Assembly (NCBI RefSeq): GCF_003634615.1
Contig: NZ_RBKX01000001.1
Span: 62,001 to 126,000 of the forward strand
Direction of reading: 5' to 3'
DNA length: 64,000 nucleotides
Origin: Flavobacterium sp. 102
GTDB lineage: Bacteria; Bacteroidota; Bacteroidia; Flavobacteriales; Flavobacteriaceae
Made by a program: the position numbers and the translations under genes. How positions within the stretch are numbered: position 1 is the stretch's first letter; every line of letters begins with the position of its first letter. Below, in pieces: positions 25,463 through 36,200 of this stretch. The notes below the pieces were generated by a model. The model ran no database searches, had not been told where the DNA came from, and saw only the letters and a list, made by a program, of their open reading frames with translations.

Positions 25463-26869
25463 TTATTTTTTTTGCCAGTTATTAATAAACAAACAATCTT
25501 GGTATTCTCCATTAATTTTAACGTAGGTTTCCTTGATTTTTTCCTCAGACCATTTTCCAATGGCTTTGATTTGTTTTTCTTTTAGTGCCAAATCTTTGAT
25601 TTTGATGTAATCTTTGGAATAATCAGCGGTATGCTCATTAATTCTATTGGTTACGGTAATAATTTTATACTTTTTCCCGGTTCTTGGATCATCATCTAAA
25701 ATTGGTGACGTGATGGCATTGTCTTTTAAATTAGACACTTCGCTGTATAAACTCGGATCCATTTTAGTCAACTCAAAATGCGTATCTTGTGTTTTTGGAT
25801 TGATTAACGTTCCGCCATTAGCTCTGGTTTCTTTTTCGTCTGACATGGTTTTGGCCGCTTCGGCAAAAGTGATTTCACCGCTTTCGATTTTATTTTTGAT
25901 GGTAAGAATCTTTTCTTTAGCGTCTTTCAAAGCTTGGTCAGAAACTTTTGGCATCATTAAAATATGTCTCAACTCAACTTCCTGTCCTTTAATTTTTTCG
26001 ACCATGATAATATGATAACCATATTCCGTTTCGAATGGTTCTGAAATTTCGCCTTCACCTAAACTAAAAGCCACATCTTTGAATTCTTTTACGAATTGTG
26101 TTTTCCTGTTGATTTTATAAAAACCACCTGTTGGCGCAGAGGCTTTGTCATCAGTGTAAATTACGGCTCGGGTTTTAAAACTTGCTCCTGCCAAAACTTC
26201 TGCTTTGATTTCTTTTAATCGGTTAATAACTCTTTGTTTTTCTTCTTGAGAAATTTTAGGCGTAATTACAATTTGGGCTACTTCCATTTCAGCACCAAAA
26301 ACCGGCAACTCATCTTGTGGAATAGACTTAAAGAAATTACGGGTTTCTTCGGGAGTGATTTCAACGCCATCGATGATTTTTTTTCTCATCTCCATGGTCA
26401 ATTTATTGGTTTTGATGATATCAAATAACTCACTTCTGAAATCTTCTTCATTGTCTTTTTTGAAATAGTCTATCACCTTATCCATTGTGCCCAATTGCTC
26501 CACCATGTAACCAATTTGTTCGGCCATTTTTTCCTTAACCTCTTCATCTTTAATCACGATACTATCCTGAATGGCTTGGTGTGCGTATAATTTTTCTTCC
26601 AATAACTTGCCCAACATTTGACAACGGGTAATGTCTTTAATAGATTGCCCTTGGCTTGATAATTCTAAAAATGATTTGTCAATATCTGAATCTAAAACAA
26701 TATAATCACCAACAGTAGCGATGATTCCGTCGACTTTAACCTTTTTTGAGGATTTGGTTGGCTGAACTGTTTTTACAGAATCCTTAATTATTTCTTGAGC
26801 ATTGGTTGAACCAACTGTAATAATTGTAGCAATAACGGCTACTATGAGTTGGCTATTTATATATTTCAT
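25463..26869 (-). CDS. SurA-like periplasmic peptidyl-prolyl isomerase/chaperone
   Basis: A 468-residue outer-membrane protein chaperone. I chose the ATG at 26869 because it starts a clean signal peptide (MKYINSQLIVAVIATI ... STNA-Q); an upstream start would add a charged tail overlapping the previous gene. The N-terminal SurA domain (about 40-180) precedes two parvulin (rotamase) domains, the first with GGFYKINRKTQFVKEF and FETEYGYHIIMV, the second with RHILMMPK and MSDEKETRANGGTL. It overlaps the 3' end of the preceding lipoprotein gene by 17 bases. It probably escorts unfolded beta-barrel proteins with the two upstream gene products. Confidence 0.9.
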   Translation of the reverse strand: MKYINSQLIVAVIATIITVGSTNAQEIIKDSVKTVQPTKSSKKVKVDGIIATVGDYIVLDSDIDKSFLELSSQGQSIKDITRCQMLGKLLEEKLYAHQAIQDSIVIKDEEVKEKMAEQIGYMVEQLGTMDKVIDYFKKDNEEDFRSELFDIIKTNKLTMEMRKKIIDGVEITPEETRNFFKSIPQDELPVFGAEMEVAQIVITPKISQEEKQRVINRLKEIKAEVLAGASFKTRAVIYTDDKASAPTGGFYKINRKTQFVKEFKDVAFSLGEGEISEPFETEYGYHIIMVEKIKGQEVELRHILMMPKVSDQALKDAKEKILTIKNKIESGEITFAEAAKTMSDEKETRANGGTLINPKTQDTHFELTKMDPSLYSEVSNLKDNAITSPILDDDPRTGKKYKIITVTNRINEHTADYSKDYIKIKDLALKEKQIKAIGKWSEEKIKETYVKINGEYQDCLFINNWQKK

Positions 26870-27701
26870 AATCCTTGTTTTTAATGGCATCATCGGTAAT
26901 CTCTTTTTCAAATTTCTTTATTAATTCTAATTTTCTTTTGTTCAATATAACTTCTTTCAAAGTGGGTTTGATGTATTCAAACGGCGAAATTTGATTCTTA
27001 TCAATCACATTGGTAATTTTGATTAAATAGACATCTTCGTTTGACTGAATCTCCGCCTTTCTTCCCGGCCGAATGAATTCATCTCGGTTATCCGGATTGA
27101 TTACCGGTAATTTCGCATAAACCTGACTCATGTCAACCCAAATCGAGTCGTTCAAAGCAAAGCTTTTAAATTGCAAAGCATAAGTGTCCCAAAACTTTTT
27201 GTCTTTTTTATTATAATCAAAGAACTTGCTTCTTATGGTGGCAAAACGAGGATTATCTTTAGCCAAATTAACAAACCGCAGTCGAACTAAGGTTCCGTTG
27301 GTTTTAAAATTCTCCTTGTTTTCATCGTAGTATTTTTTTAACTCTTGTTGTGTTACTAAAGTATCTACGGTATTTTTAACCACTTCTTCTATATACGCTT
27401 TGGTATATAAATCTATTTTGTATTGCTTAATTAAAGCGTTGTATTCTCCTTTTTTCTTTTCGCTTAGGTTTATTTCGGCGGCTTCAATAAGCAATTTTTG
27501 ACTTGCCCAACGATTGATAAAATCTCTAACCATAAGCACGCTGTCCTCTTTTGAAGTTCCGGCAGGAACTAAAGTAGCGATATCAGATTTATACAAATAA
27601 CTTTTTCCGACTCTGGCAATGGATTCCGTTTTTTGTTCCGGTTGAAAATAATTACAAGAACAAAACAAAACCATTATTAAGAAAAGGCTATTTCTAATCA
27701 T
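26853..27701 (-). CDS. PpiC-associated periplasmic lipoprotein
   Basis: A 282-residue lipoprotein: the signal LFLIMVLFCSCN carries a lipobox-like LFCSC near residues 12-16. The remainder is helical at first (FINRWASQKLLIEAAEINLSEKKK), typical of the SurA N-terminal chaperone domain, then has a parvulin-like but weakly conserved region. It may have lost isomerase activity. It is placed exactly between two SurA/PpiC genes (start one base after the previous stop; 17-bp overlap with the next), a three-gene chaperone operon. Confidence 0.8.
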   Translation of the reverse strand: MIRNSLFLIMVLFCSCNYFQPEQKTESIARVGKSYLYKSDIATLVPAGTSKEDSVLMVRDFINRWASQKLLIEAAEINLSEKKKGEYNALIKQYKIDLYTKAYIEEVVKNTVDTLVTQQELKKYYDENKENFKTNGTLVRLRFVNLAKDNPRFATIRSKFFDYNKKDKKFWDTYALQFKSFALNDSIWVDMSQVYAKLPVINPDNRDEFIRPGRKAEIQSNEDVYLIKITNVIDKNQISPFEYIKPTLKEVILNKRKLELIKKFEKEITDDAIKNKDYEIYK

Positions 27702-29675
27702 TTATGGATTCAACTGTTTTTTTACTTTTTCAAAAACATCTTTATTGACTTTAACCACAAATTCTTGTTTCAAATCATCAACCCATCTTTGCTCCAGATA
27801 TTGCTGATAATCATTCACTATTTTCCCTCTGCATTCGTCTAAAGTTTTAATTCCTTTTGGCATTACTTTGTCCACTTTGGTAACAAAATAATATTCTCCT
27901 TCTTTTTGAATATCTGAAATACCTACTTCAAACTTCGTACTTTTTGGCAAAGCGTCATTTCCTTCTTCAAACACGCCGCTATTGCTCATTACGTTGACTA
28001 CATTTCCAATATTTAATTTTTCTTTGATTGCCTGTACTTCTGTTCCTTTCTTTAACAAAGCCAATGCTTTTTTAATCTCATCCATTTTAGTAGACGAAAG
28101 AATTGTAGCTTCCACTCTGTTTTTCCATTGGTGTTCTGTTTTGTGCTCTTCGTAGAATTTTTGCAAACCAATCGTATCTGTTTTGGCTCTTTCCCAAATT
28201 TCTTTTTCCATCAAGTCGAAAAGCAACAAACCATCACGGTATTCTTCCATTACGTTGGCAAATTCTAAAAATTCAACTTCAAGATTTTCATCATAATAAG
28301 CCGTCAATTGATTGTCTAAGAATTTCTCATACAAAGCATCAACCAATTTAGCAACAGGTTTAACCGCCAAGCCTGATTTTTGCTGTTTGTCTACAAATTC
28401 TAAAAATGCATTACCATCAATTTTTTTATTGTTGATCGTTAACAATGCAGCTGCATAGTCTTTAGCATTCTCCGGTTGCTTCCATTTTGCGTCATAAAAA
28501 TCATTGGTAACCAATTTCGAAAGAATAGCATATTGCTTATTGTCTCTTTTATGGGTATATTTTTTTCTTAATTTTTCATTTAAAGAAGCAGTTATTTTCT
28601 TAGATCGGTCGTCTTTACCGATTTTGCCTTCCAACTCAATTTTCATTTCATCCAAGGTACGCACCGGATGCTTTTGGATTAACTTAACGATATGCCATCC
28701 GAATTGGGATTGGAATGGTGTCGAAATTTCATTTGGTGTTGACAATGAAAAAGCCACATTTTCAAATTCTTCCGAACTTAGTTGACCTGAGCTGAATTTA
28801 TTCAAAACGCCACCTTTTGAAGAAGACGATTTATCTTCAGAAAACTGTTTGGCTAAATCCTCAAACTTTTCACCTTGTTGGATTTTTTTGTAAATCTCAT
28901 TAATGGTATTTTTTGCTTGATCTTGTTCTTCGTCTTCAGATTTTGATTTTGGTTTCAAAACCATGATATGCGCTACCGTAACTTCTCCACGGTTATTTCT
29001 AATATCTTCCACTTTAAGGATATGATATCCAAAACGGGTTCTGACAATTTTGGAAACTTTCCCTTTTGGCGTGTTGAAGGCAGCATTCTCAAAAGCATAC
29101 ACCATTCTGAAAGCTGAAAAGTAACCTAAATCACCTTTGTTTTCTTTAGCTGATGGATCTTCAGAATATTGAACAGCTAAAGCACCAAAATTTTCTTCCG
29201 CTAGTGCTTTCTTGCTGATGTCTTCTATCTTTTTATAAGCCTTTAAAGTGTCTTCAGGAGATGCATTTTCATCAACTAATATAAGAATATGAGAAGCTCT
29301 CACTTCTTTTTGCAAACGATTATAACCTTCTTCAACCAATTCTTGGGTGATTTTAGTATCGTTAAAATAGTTTTTGGCTAATTGAGTTCGGTAAGATTTT
29401 AACTCATTTTGATATTTTGGATTGTCTTGTAATCCTAATTTACAGGCTTTATTGACTTTTAATTTGTAACCTACGAAGAGCTCTAAATACTGGTTTAAAT
29501 CTTTCTGAGATTCGTCTTTTACTAAATCGAGATTTTTTTTGTAAACCCTTGCAAATTCGTCAGTATAATAAGGCTTATCATTGACCGTAAACAAAACTTC
29601 TTTTGAATTATTTTGCCCAAATCCGGCAATTGACATTGAAAAGAACAATCCTAAAAAAAACTGTTTTAAACTCAT
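27702..29675 (-). CDS. Two-domain PpiC-type peptidyl-prolyl isomerase
   Basis: About 657 residues. I use the ATG at 29675 because it begins a good signal peptide (SLKQFFLGLFFSMSIAGFGQ); the frame extends 40 codons further upstream but that stretch overlaps the promoter region. Two adjacent parvulin domains are visible: RASHILILVDENASPEDT ... GDLGYFSAFRMVY, and VTVAHIMVLKP ... GGVLNKFSSGQLSSEEF with FQSQFGWHIVKL. A long C-terminal part is chaperone-like. First gene of the three-gene SurA/PpiC operon, likely for outer-membrane protein folding. The operon is divergent from prfC. Confidence 0.9.
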   Translation of the reverse strand: MSLKQFFLGLFFSMSIAGFGQNNSKEVLFTVNDKPYYTDEFARVYKKNLDLVKDESQKDLNQYLELFVGYKLKVNKACKLGLQDNPKYQNELKSYRTQLAKNYFNDTKITQELVEEGYNRLQKEVRASHILILVDENASPEDTLKAYKKIEDISKKALAEENFGALAVQYSEDPSAKENKGDLGYFSAFRMVYAFENAAFNTPKGKVSKIVRTRFGYHILKVEDIRNNRGEVTVAHIMVLKPKSKSEDEEQDQAKNTINEIYKKIQQGEKFEDLAKQFSEDKSSSSKGGVLNKFSSGQLSSEEFENVAFSLSTPNEISTPFQSQFGWHIVKLIQKHPVRTLDEMKIELEGKIGKDDRSKKITASLNEKLRKKYTHKRDNKQYAILSKLVTNDFYDAKWKQPENAKDYAAALLTINNKKIDGNAFLEFVDKQQKSGLAVKPVAKLVDALYEKFLDNQLTAYYDENLEVEFLEFANVMEEYRDGLLLFDLMEKEIWERAKTDTIGLQKFYEEHKTEHQWKNRVEATILSSTKMDEIKKALALLKKGTEVQAIKEKLNIGNVVNVMSNSGVFEEGNDALPKSTKFEVGISDIQKEGEYYFVTKVDKVMPKGIKTLDECRGKIVNDYQQYLEQRWVDDLKQEFVVKVNKDVFEKVKKQLNP

Positions 29676-29901
29676 GCTTTTATAATTTCTATTAAAAACT
29701 TTACAATTAAATATTTGTTTTTTTGAACAGCCAAAAGTGCTTTGGTTTATCAAGATAACAATCAACAAAAGTAACAATTCAAACACATTATACAAGTATC
29801 GAGCCTACTATTAACAAAATTTTATTAACAGAACTTTTACCTTATTTTTTATTAAAGAAAACTGAGCCAAAATACATGCCTAAATAATGAGTAAATAATA
29901 G

Positions 29902-29909
29902 TATTTTTG
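29902..29909 (+). promoter_or_regulatory. Candidate -7 box for prfC
   Basis: TATTTTTG matches TAnnTTTG, 21 bases before the prfC ATG. The spacing would give a short leader. No convincing -33 TTTG upstream. Confidence 0.45.
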
Positions 29910-29929
29910 CAGACAATTTATCGAAAATC

Positions 29930-31519
29930 ATGAGTTTTTTAAAAGAAATACAACGCCGCAGAACTTTTGGAATTATTTCGCATCCCGATGCCGGAAAGAC
30001 TACACTAACAGAGAAGTTACTACTTTTTGGTGGAGCAATTCAAGAAGCCGGAGCGGTGAAGAACAATAAAATAAAAAAAGGAGCCACTTCCGATTTTATG
30101 GAGATTGAGCGCCAAAGAGGAATTTCGGTAGCGACTTCGGTTTTGGCTTTTAATTATAAAGACAAAAAAATTAACATTCTCGACACACCTGGTCACAAGG
30201 ATTTTGCCGAAGATACTTTCAGAACTTTGACTGCTGTTGACAGTGTTATAGTTGTTATTGACGTTGCAAAAGGTGTTGAGGAACAAACCGAAAAATTGGT
30301 TGAAGTTTGTAGAATGCGAAAGATTCCAATTATTGTTTTCATCAATAAGTTAGACCGTGAAGGAAAAGACGCTTTCGATTTAATGGATGAAGTCGAACAA
30401 AAATTAGGTTTGACTGTTACGCCTTTGAGTTTCCCTATCGGAATGGGTTATGATTTCCAAGGAATTTATAATATTTGGGAACAAAACATCAATCTTTTTA
30501 GTGGTGATAGTCGTAAAAACATAGAAGATACGATTGCTTTTTCAGACATTGAAAGTCCGGAATTGGAAAAAATAATTGGTGAAAAACCGGCGGTAAAACT
30601 AAGAGAAGAATTGGAATTGATTTCAGAAGTGTATCCGGCTTTTGACAGACAAAGTTATTTAGAGGGTACTTTGCAACCGGTGTTTTTTGGTTCGGCTTTG
30701 AATAATTTTGGCGTTAGAGAATTGCTCGATTGTTTTGTTGAAATTGCGCCAACGCCAAGACCAAAAGAATCAGAAACCAGATTGGTGAATCCTGAAGAAG
30801 AAAAAATGACCGGTTTTGTGTTCAAAATACACGCCAATATGGATCCGAAACACCGCGATAGATTGGCTTTTGTCAAAATTGTATCGGGCACATTCGAAAG
30901 AAACAAACCTTACACGCACGTAAGACTTAATAAAAATTTAAAATTCTCCAGTCCGAATGCATTCTTTGCTGAGAAAAAAGAGATTGTTGACATTTCGTAT
31001 GCCGGAGACATTGTGGGTTTACACGATACCGGTAATTTCAAAATCGGAGATACTTTAACTGAAGGAGAAGTAATGAGCTTCAAAGGAATTCCGAGTTTTT
31101 CTCCGGAGCATTTCAGATACATTAATAACGCCGATCCTTTGAAATCTAAACAATTAGACAAAGGTGTTGACCAATTGATGGATGAAGGTGTAGCGCAGTT
31201 ATTTACCTTAGAAATGAACAACAGAAAAATTATTGGAACCGTTGGTGCTCTACAGTATGAGGTAATCCAATATCGTTTGGAGCATGAATATGGCGCTAAA
31301 TGCAGTTATGAGAATTTCCCTGTACACAAAGCTTGTTGGGTAAAACCAACTGATCCTAAGAGTGAAGAATTTAAAGAATTTAAAAGAATCAAGCAAAAAT
31401 TCTTGGCACATGACAAATATGGTCAATTGGTATTCTTGGCCGATTCAGAATTCACAATACAAATGACACAAAGCAAGTTTCCTAATGTGAAGTTGTATTT
31501 TACTTCAGAATTTGACTAG
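29930..31519 (+). CDS. prfC: Peptide chain release factor 3
   Basis: A 529-residue translational GTPase that recycles RF1/RF2 from the ribosome after termination. G1 is HPDAGKTT (about 18-25), the switch region has ERQRGISVATSV, G3 is DTPGHKDF, and G4 NKLD. A Phe/Arg-rich effector region follows, and the C-terminal domains (e.g. GTVGALQYEVIQYRL) are typical of RF3, separating it from EF-G. ATG at 29930. The gene is single, with a terminator 28 bases after the stop. Confidence 0.97.
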   Translation: MSFLKEIQRRRTFGIISHPDAGKTTLTEKLLLFGGAIQEAGAVKNNKIKKGATSDFMEIERQRGISVATSVLAFNYKDKKINILDTPGHKDFAEDTFRTLTAVDSVIVVIDVAKGVEEQTEKLVEVCRMRKIPIIVFINKLDREGKDAFDLMDEVEQKLGLTVTPLSFPIGMGYDFQGIYNIWEQNINLFSGDSRKNIEDTIAFSDIESPELEKIIGEKPAVKLREELELISEVYPAFDRQSYLEGTLQPVFFGSALNNFGVRELLDCFVEIAPTPRPKESETRLVNPEEEKMTGFVFKIHANMDPKHRDRLAFVKIVSGTFERNKPYTHVRLNKNLKFSSPNAFFAEKKEIVDISYAGDIVGLHDTGNFKIGDTLTEGEVMSFKGIPSFSPEHFRYINNADPLKSKQLDKGVDQLMDEGVAQLFTLEMNNRKIIGTVGALQYEVIQYRLEHEYGAKCSYENFPVHKACWVKPTDPKSEEFKEFKRIKQKFLAHDKYGQLVFLADSEFTIQMTQSKFPNVKLYFTSEFD

Positions 31520-31547
31520 TTCCAAAAAGTTGTACAGTTAAAATTTT

Positions 31548-31593
31548 AAACCATCCATTTTACTCAAATCATGAATATAATGGATGGTTTTTT
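31548..31593 (+). terminator. Terminator of prfC
   Basis: A perfect 12-bp stem (31548-31559 with 31579-31590; AAACCATCCATT type) around a 19-nt loop, followed by T residues. It also faces the end of the small minus-strand gene at 31613. Confidence 0.85.
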
Positions 31594-31612
31594 ATTGAAA
31601 TTCTATTTAAAT

Positions 31613-31837
31613 TTAAACAGTTCTTCTATTCTTTTTATAGGTGTAAAAAACAAACAAAACACCTACAATTAGCAACAAAATTAACTTTGCATTTATTGGT
31701 GCCGGTTGAGGATCACCTCCACCTTCAACACCTCCGTCACCACCACCACCGTCATCACCGTCACCGGGCTGTGCGAAAGCAACAAAATCTGAAGCTAATA
31801 AAAAAGCGACTAAATATAATTTTAAAATATTCTTCAT
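31613..31837 (-). CDS. Small Gly/Asp-rich protein with C-terminal membrane helix
   Basis: A 74-residue protein: signal peptide (LYLVAFLLASDFVAFAQ), a Gly/Asp spacer (PGDGDDGGGGDGG), a DPQPAPIN motif, one membrane helix (LILLLIVGVLFVFYTY) and a basic tail (KKNRR). This tripartite end (short motif, helix, basic residues) looks like a sorting or anchoring signal. It is a near copy of the 75-residue protein at 37112-37339. It begins 40 bases downstream of a giant T9SS gene and is likely co-transcribed with it. Function unknown; I infer a partner or accessory role. Confidence 0.8.
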   Translation of the reverse strand: MKNILKLYLVAFLLASDFVAFAQPGDGDDGGGGDGGVEGGGDPQPAPINAKLILLLIVGVLFVFYTYKKNRRTV

Positions 31838-31877
31838 AACAATTACTTGATGGTTTTTTAATTTTTTTAAATAAACA

Positions 31878-33266
31878 TTATCTCATTACTTTTTTAGTCA
31901 CAACCGACCCTTCTTGAGAAGTAATTTGAACCAATAATACTTGATTGGTCTGACCAGCTTTTATAGTGGTTTGTGAAGCATTGATTCCTTTACTTTCTGA
32001 TAATAATCTACCTCTTATATCAAATACTTTTACAGCAGACATTACCACATTACCAGTATTAATTACTAAATCATTAGCTTCATTTTGGTAAACAACTACT
32101 TGGTTATCATTAAATATTGGTGTATCAACACCTAAAGACAATTGGTAGACTATCTCAAAACGAGAAGAGAATGTACCGGCATCAGTGCTAAAATTATAAG
32201 CACCTGTGGCTAAATTGTGTGTGGTAGAAGTCAAATTATCACGTAAATAAATCAACTGACCTTCTGCAAATAAACCTGAAGAATGATCTATCGAAATACT
32301 GTAATTCCCCGCTGTCCCAACCTTGTATGATAATGGTACTACATCAGTAGGTTCAAAACTTGGTCTACTTTGAACAGAATATTCTCCTGTATTTATTAAA
32401 CTTGTCAAATAAAAATCTTTATTGATATTTTCCCCATCCATTCCTCTATCAAAATCCAAAGTTCCTTCTTCGCTATATCCAACAGCCATTTGACTAAAAA
32501 TACCAGTGTTTGCATTTAAATTCAACCAATACAAACCATTATTTACTGTATTTACTGTTTGAGAATTTCTAAAAAACTGATTTGAATTCGAACTTCTTCT
32601 CATACCATTGGTAAAGCTTATAGAAGAACCACTATTGACTTTAACAAAAAATCCTTGTCCAACATTGATAACCCAATCAGCTTCAGCTCCATTTCCATTA
32701 GGGAAAAAACCTGTTCCTGTATCACCGCCCAATGCCCCATTAGCTACATAAGCAGTTTTAGTAAGTGTTGCGTAGGAAGTTGCTGCATTATCATTCGTTT
32801 TTCTCCAGAAGTATAAAGTACCAGATATGTTAGCATTACCATCAATAAAATCAGGAACACTGATTCGGGATGGATATGGATTTCCAACCGCATTATAACC
32901 GTAACCAATTATAGGTTCTCCCGCTGTAGAAACTGTAACAGGTATATCGCCATTGTTTGGAACTCCGCTAAAAGTACCTGTCCAAACAGTTGGAGCTGTC
33001 GGATGATTCCAAGGTGATCTTATAAGATATCCTTTTGCTGTAGCAAATTGAACATTGTTAGTATCTGTACCGCCTATTCCGGTTACAGGATCAGCCCCTG
33101 AAATAGAAAACCCTAAACCACTATTGTTATAAAAATTGGTAGCAGTAAGATATTGATAAAAACGGGTTGATAATGTTAAAGGTGAAAAAGCATATAATCC
33201 TTGTCCTGTTACCGGTGAAGACCATAAAGTATAATCAAAACGGTTTATTGCTGAACTGTTTCTTTT
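31878..33266. repeat. Near-identical duplicated block, copy 1
   Basis: 1,389 bp matching 37386-38774 at a constant offset of 5,508 with no indel and only scattered substitutions. It codes for the C-terminal 460 residues of the giant T9SS protein. Confidence 0.9.
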
Positions 33267-36200
33267 TATGGTGATATTACCAATATTATTATTGACTGTT
33301 CCCTCTTGAATTAAATTGGCATTGTTTTCAACTACAAAATCTGCTGCGGTCATATTATTTATTAGTCCACCTATAACCGTAATATCGTCCCCATCATTTA
33401 TTGTAAATGAACCCGAGGTTAATGTTAATTTACTTGCGGTAAAAACGCCATGTTCATTAGTATTATATATGCCCTGTATAAAAGCTTCGATAGTGGCAGT
33501 AGGCCCGGTAACGTTTGACCATTCTGTTCCATTCCATGTCACAGTAGCTTGATTTGTAACAAGGTTAATTTCGTCAGAATTACCTGTAGTAAATAAACCG
33601 TTTACAGCTCTGACTTGGTAATAGTAATTTGTATTAGCATTTAAACCGGTTACGTTATATGACGTTAGTGGTGCATTAATTGAAAATGGCGAACCGGCAA
33701 CTGGAGTAATTGTCAGTGTATTTGCAACTACTTTTATATCATCTAAAAAGAATCTTGCATTACTGGTTTGAAATGCTCTAAAAGTAATTTGTGTATTAAT
33801 AGTTGCATCAGTAACTTGAACGGTGTAATCCGAGAAAGCTCCTTTTATCATTGTAACAGAAGAAACATCCAAAGTTCCACCACCTGTTATTTCTAATAGT
33901 AAAGTGGTTTGTTCTGAACCTCCATTCCAAGCACCAGCTCTAAAAGTTAAAACTGCATTCCCTGCAACCCCAAATACTGGAGTAGTCAGAGCACCTCTTG
34001 TACTACCTGCTCCCATTTTGGCACAATTATCCCCTCTGTATCCTGCTGTATCAGACCAACCAATTAAATCAAAAACTTCTGTGGCTATTGTGCCACTCCA
34101 ACCTCCTGAATTTCCTCCGGTTCCATTTGCCGAACCTAAATCAACCCATGTAAATTGTTGATTTAAAATTTCTGAAGAACCACCTGATTTTGTATAAACA
34201 TCCAAAACATAACTGGCGGCACCGGGAACCGCATCCCAATTAGCAGTAAATCCATTATTCAAAATATTTGTAGCCTCAACAGTTATATCTGGCACATTTA
34301 GTACCGCAATATCAGCTGTTAGTCCGGTAGGTTGCAACAGCGTATAGTTAGCGGAAGCCGAACCAGTCAAAGTGTAGCCCGTAACAGCAACAGAAATTCC
34401 TGTACCTGGAGTTGCAACTGCGAAAGCGGCTGAATATGTCTCATTTAAAACAACATTGCTTTCCTCTCCACTCACTACTCCTACTAATGTTGGAGTCCCC
34501 GATAAAGTAGCTGCTGTCGTGCCGTCTTGAACTTTGTTGTTCGCTGTTATATCAATTATCGTTAAGTTCTTTTTGTTTACGGTCAATGTCTGATCCACAG
34601 TTGTAGCAGCAGTGTAATTAACATTTCCTGTCTGAGAGGCTGAAATGGTTGTTGAACCTTGTCCAATAATGGTAATTGTATTACCTGAAACTGTTGCAAC
34701 ATCAGTATTAGAGCTTACATAAGAAACGGTCAATCCGGAGCTGGCAGCGGCTATTAGTTCAAAGGGGGCATCTCCATAAGTCGACGGAGAAAGCGCACCA
34801 AAGCTAATGGTTTGATTCGCTTGATTGATTGTTATGCTGATTGTCGCAGGAGCACTTGCACCTCCCGCATTACTGGCGGTAAAATCTACATTGAATATAC
34901 CAATCTGAGTTGGAGTTCCGGAAATTTCACCAGATGTAGTATTTAAATCCAATCCTGTTGGCAAACTTCCGCTAGAAATGGCATAAGATGTTGGTGAGTT
35001 GGTTGCCATAACAGAATAAGAGAAAGCAGAATTATAATTTCCTACAGGAGATCCGCTTGAAACTACGGGAGCTACTGCACCTGTAGTTGTTCCCTGATTG
35101 GTATCTCCAAAACCAGTTTCCACCTGATCTCCATTCCTTGCCTTCGTTTTAAAAATATAAGTAGTAAGACTAACCAATCCCTTTACCGTAACCGTTCCCC
35201 AGACATCGGCTGTCTGCCAAACTGCTGTGGCTCCTAAAAAACCATTCGCTTGAACATACTGTCCATCCGTTTCAATAGCAAAAGTAGTATTTGCCGGATT
35301 TAAATTAGTTGTTGTACCGTCAAGCGTAACATCAAGTGTTGTTGCCTGTGGATTAGTCACAACCAAAGCACCAGGTACATTCGCCAAAGTATAAAAATTA
35401 GATTCATTCCCATAAGAGGTTCCTGCAGAATTGGTAGCATAAGCTCGATAGTAATACCTAGTATTAACATCCAACCCTGACAAAATGCTAATATAAGATC
35501 CTGTGCCTGTACCTGTTGTAACTACACTATTTGAGAGTGTTGGAGAAGAAGCTGTATTATAGACCAAACCACGAGCAGTAACTGTAGCACCACCATCAGC
35601 GGTAACATCCCCACCAGAAGAACCACCATCTACCGAAATTGATGAGGCTGTTGTTGTGGTAACCGTTGGTGCTATTGTACCAGCGGGAACAGCACTTGCC
35701 CAAGTAGTTCCTATATTTATAGCGTCAATTGACCCAACTGGTGGCGTTGCTTGTCTCACACTTATGGCATTTAATGCTGTAGCATCTGTACCTGCAGTTG
35801 TAGTCTGTAGTGGAGTTCCTGCTAAAGCTTCCGTACTTGCAAATGATGGCAAAACCCATAAATCAACCCTGTCATTTGAACTACCGGCAATAAATGTATA
35901 TTTAACAACTAATAAATAGGTTGTTCCAAATTCAAAATTGGTAGCAACCGCAGTTGGATTTGCTGACTTGTTAATCCCAAATCGTAATACTGAACCACTT
36001 TTTTGTGCTAACACTCTTGTACTAAAGGAGGCAGAATTAAAATGTAAAAAATACTCAGTACTCGCTGAGGTTGTGGAGGTAAAATTTACCAAACAACTCA
36101 TATATACTGTCCCAGAATTTTGAGATGTAAAAGTTCTGTTAATGTCCGCAACACCATTCGAAGCCAAAGTCATGGAACCTCCAACACTTGACCCTGCATG

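Noticed and set aside
29676-29795. 40-codon upstream extension of the PpiC-type gene
   Set aside because: It would precede a complete signal peptide, so the ATG at 29675 is preferred.
33316-36123. Open frames opposite the giant T9SS gene
   Set aside because: They are antisense to a low-complexity Thr/Ser-rich gene, which generates long Val/Pro/Ala-rich shadow frames.
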